A DNA stretch of 64,000 nt, taken from NCBI GenBank assembly GCA_049671305.1, contig JBATUR010000032.1, forward strand, positions 1 to 64,000, in the 5' to 3' direction. A model generated the notes under the pieces. It saw nothing but the letters and a program-made list of their open reading frames with translations, did not search any database and was not told the origin of the DNA. Below, in pieces: positions 62,315 through 64,000 of the stretch (positions within the stretch are counted from its first letter, which is position 1; each line of letters starts with the position of its first letter). Made by a program: the position numbers and the translations under genes. This DNA is from CADCTM01 sp049671305. GTDB lineage: Bacteria; Cyanobacteriota; Cyanobacteriia; Cyanobacteriales; Coleofasciculaceae.

Positions 62315-64000
62315 CTAACCTAACGGACTATTCCAAACACTTTTAGGGACATAAGGTGTAGCAATAAGTTTGAGTTGTGGATCTAATCCTCTGTATATAG
62401 CCCTACCTTTTGGTTCTACTGGTAATTCAGCAGCTACATCATCATTAAGTAATTGCTGACTTGCAGCCGTAAAAACTCTAAAAATCACACGTTCATCCAT
62501 ATTGTCTGATATTAATCTGGGTATTACTTCAAGAGTTGGTCTTTGGCTACAGTAGAAAATATTAATATCAGCCACACGACCTTTAGCTGCTAACTCTTGC
62601 AGATATTTAGAAATTTCCTCTCGGCTTTTTCTGTCAGCAGTTAAAATAGATGCCGCCTCGTCAATTACCAAAATTATTCGATGATCTTGACTATTACACT
62701 TTTCTCTTAATTCCTGCAAACTTTCTACATCTTCGTCAATCATTCTTTCTAATCTACGTTCATACTCACTCCATACTTTTGCTAGTAAAGTTACCAAGTC
62801 TTCAGCTTTTGTTACTAGTTTAACAGCTTCATATTTTCGTGCAATCCGGTGATAGTCAAAACCTGCTTTAAAGTCAGCAATGTAAATTTCTCTTTCTGCT
62901 TTGGCTTTGAAGCTGGCATACAAAAACTGATAAATCATTGAACTGAGAAAGTTAGTTTTACCCGTTCCAGTAGTTCCAGCAACAATCCGATGGGGAATTT
63001 TAGAAAAATCGGAAACACAAGGATTGCCATCTTGGTCAATACCAACAATATATGTATCTTCCGTAATTAAATTTCCATATTGATTGATAATATCCTCTAT
63101 GTGTAATGTTGATGGCAATTTATCCACAGATTCTTCAGAATTTATATTATTACTCCCTTCATATTCAACACCTGCACAATGCTGATTAATCGGGATCGGT
63201 AAGCGAAAGAATGCGGCGGCTTCATCTAAATTTATTAAGCGATGGAGTCTCCGCATTGTTTGCGGACCGCCTTGAAAACCATCTAGTCTATTTCCTGTTA
63301 CGTCCCATATATCTTGTACACAAACTTGCTCGTTAACATTGACTTGCAAAGCAGTTTGTACGGCATATTTCCTATCAGTTACTTGTATTATCCGTGGGAT
63401 AACGGTATCCGTAGTACAGCAAGCTGCTAGGTGGTTAGCCACACTTTGACAGGTATCCTTACAAGGGGAAAAGACTCGGAAGCTATACAGAAAAACTATT
63501 CCAGAGTAATACTTTTTCTTGATGTCTTCATACACTGACTTAGCTTTTCGTGCATTGCTGTCAGGAGCAATCTTTTCTTCCAGATCACCTCTTTCTGTTA
63601 ATGCAAGCGCTTCTATATATCGAGAGATTGTGTTTTTCTCGTAGCCTTCAACTGTCGTCGGAACAAGTGTTATATCGATACATACATTTTCTTTATATCC
63701 TTGTAATTGCTCGAACAAAGCAACCATGTTGTTTTGTTCATTGACTTGAAAAGCTCCGGGAGAGTAAAAATACTTTTTATCTTCCTTAAGCCATTGGTAG
63801 ACTTCTTCTGATTTAATGATTTCATAACAATACGGTTGCTGATGAGAATTCAGCTCTGCTGGTTGCCAATCAAATTGATCTTGAGCATCAAACTCAAATT
63901 GGTATGGTTGTGTTCGCAAGCTACTTTTAATAAATTCTGCTTGCTTGTTTTTAACAACGGTTAATTGTTGGCTGCTGTTACTTGCCACCCGTGCTAACAA
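62315..64000 (-). CDS. FtsK/HerA-type ATPase (5' end beyond window)
   Basis: Partial: the frame runs off the window at 64000, leaving the last 561 residues. Walker A is AGTTGTGKTNFL, Walker B IILVIDEAASIL, and FYCSQRPTLEVIPRLISDNM is the sensor-like segment. This is the FtsK/SpoIIIE domain of DNA pumps and of EccC/EssC secretion ATPases. The part ahead of it (about 300 residues) is not one I recognise, and no membrane helices are seen in what is present. It leads the small helical protein and the GNAT gene on the same strand. Confidence 0.88.
   Translation of the reverse strand: MLARVASNSSQQLTVVKNKQAEFIKSSLRTQPYQFEFDAQDQFDWQPAELNSHQQPYCYEIIKSEEVYQWLKEDKKYFYSPGAFQVNEQNNMVALFEQLQGYKENVCIDITLVPTTVEGYEKNTISRYIEALALTERGDLEEKIAPDSNARKAKSVYEDIKKKYYSGIVFLYSFRVFSPCKDTCQSVANHLAACCTTDTVIPRIIQVTDRKYAVQTALQVNVNEQVCVQDIWDVTGNRLDGFQGGPQTMRRLHRLINLDEAAAFFRLPIPINQHCAGVEYEGSNNINSEESVDKLPSTLHIEDIINQYGNLITEDTYIVGIDQDGNPCVSDFSKIPHRIVAGTTGTGKTNFLSSMIYQFLYASFKAKAEREIYIADFKAGFDYHRIARKYEAVKLVTKAEDLVTLLAKVWSEYERRLERMIDEDVESLQELREKCNSQDHRIILVIDEAASILTADRKSREEISKYLQELAAKGRVADINIFYCSQRPTLEVIPRLISDNMDERVIFRVFTAASQQLLNDDVAAELPVEPKGRAIYRGLDPQLKLIATPYVPKSVWNSPLG

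Noticed and set aside
1..64000. CRISPR arrays, insertion sequences, rRNA
   Set aside because: No regularly spaced repeat arrays, transposase patterns or rRNA stretches were seen.

Overview
The window is chromosomal DNA from a cyanobacterium. The evidence is the very frequent HIP1 octamer GCGATCGC, NdhL of the NDH-1 complex, a DUF3007 protein next to trpA, xisH/xisI genes, Uma2 proteins, an IMS (ARC6-type) domain and an Omp85-lpxC-fabZ-lpxA-lpxB block. I cannot name the species. Linked TreYZ and TreS-maltokinase genes would suit a desiccation- or salt-tolerant strain, but that is inference.

Layout. 0-5 kb: a RuBisCO-like protein facing trpA, a DUF3007 gene, ndhL, an intronless tRNA-Leu(UAA) and an exported HEAT-repeat protein. 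5-13.2 kb: trehalose metabolism, with a TreS-maltokinase fusion converging on a treZ-treY pair. 13.2-17 kb: an 827-bp spacer rich in palindromes, a glycosyltransferase, ilvC and a small exported protein. 17-22.6 kb, accessory: a DUF262 + HEPN nuclease + cytosine-5 methyltransferase module that looks like a defence locus, then an xisH/xisI cassette between two 159-bp copies of the 3' end of an amidase gene; xisH has an in-frame stop. 22.7-33 kb: an ABC ATPase without a partner, modBC fusion and modA, a 4Fe-4S ferredoxin, alr, ptrB, a small MscS channel, a glycosyltransferase and tRNA-Ser(GCU).

33.6-39.4 kb: a complete five-gene Liv/Nat amino-acid ABC transporter. 39.4-42.6 kb, accessory: a candidate 42-aa peptide gene, a NucS-like nuclease, a small gene paired with an HNH nuclease, and a Uma2 gene broken by one stop. 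42.7-59.6 kb, core: mnmE, deoC, recO, an MFS transporter, a glycosyltransferase, a GAF-GAF-PAS adenylate cyclase, purC, then Omp85 and the lipid A genes, with two copies of a small palindromic repeat in this block.

59.6-64 kb, minus strand, accessory: an FtsK/HerA-type ATPase (5' end off the window), a 73-aa helical protein, a GNAT protein whose first 73 residues align without gaps to that small protein, an IMS-domain protein, Uma2 and a BrnT/BrnA-type toxin-antitoxin pair. The ATPase plus the shared N-terminal domain is the strongest candidate for an undescribed system here. Second is the DUF262-HEPN-methyltransferase trio.
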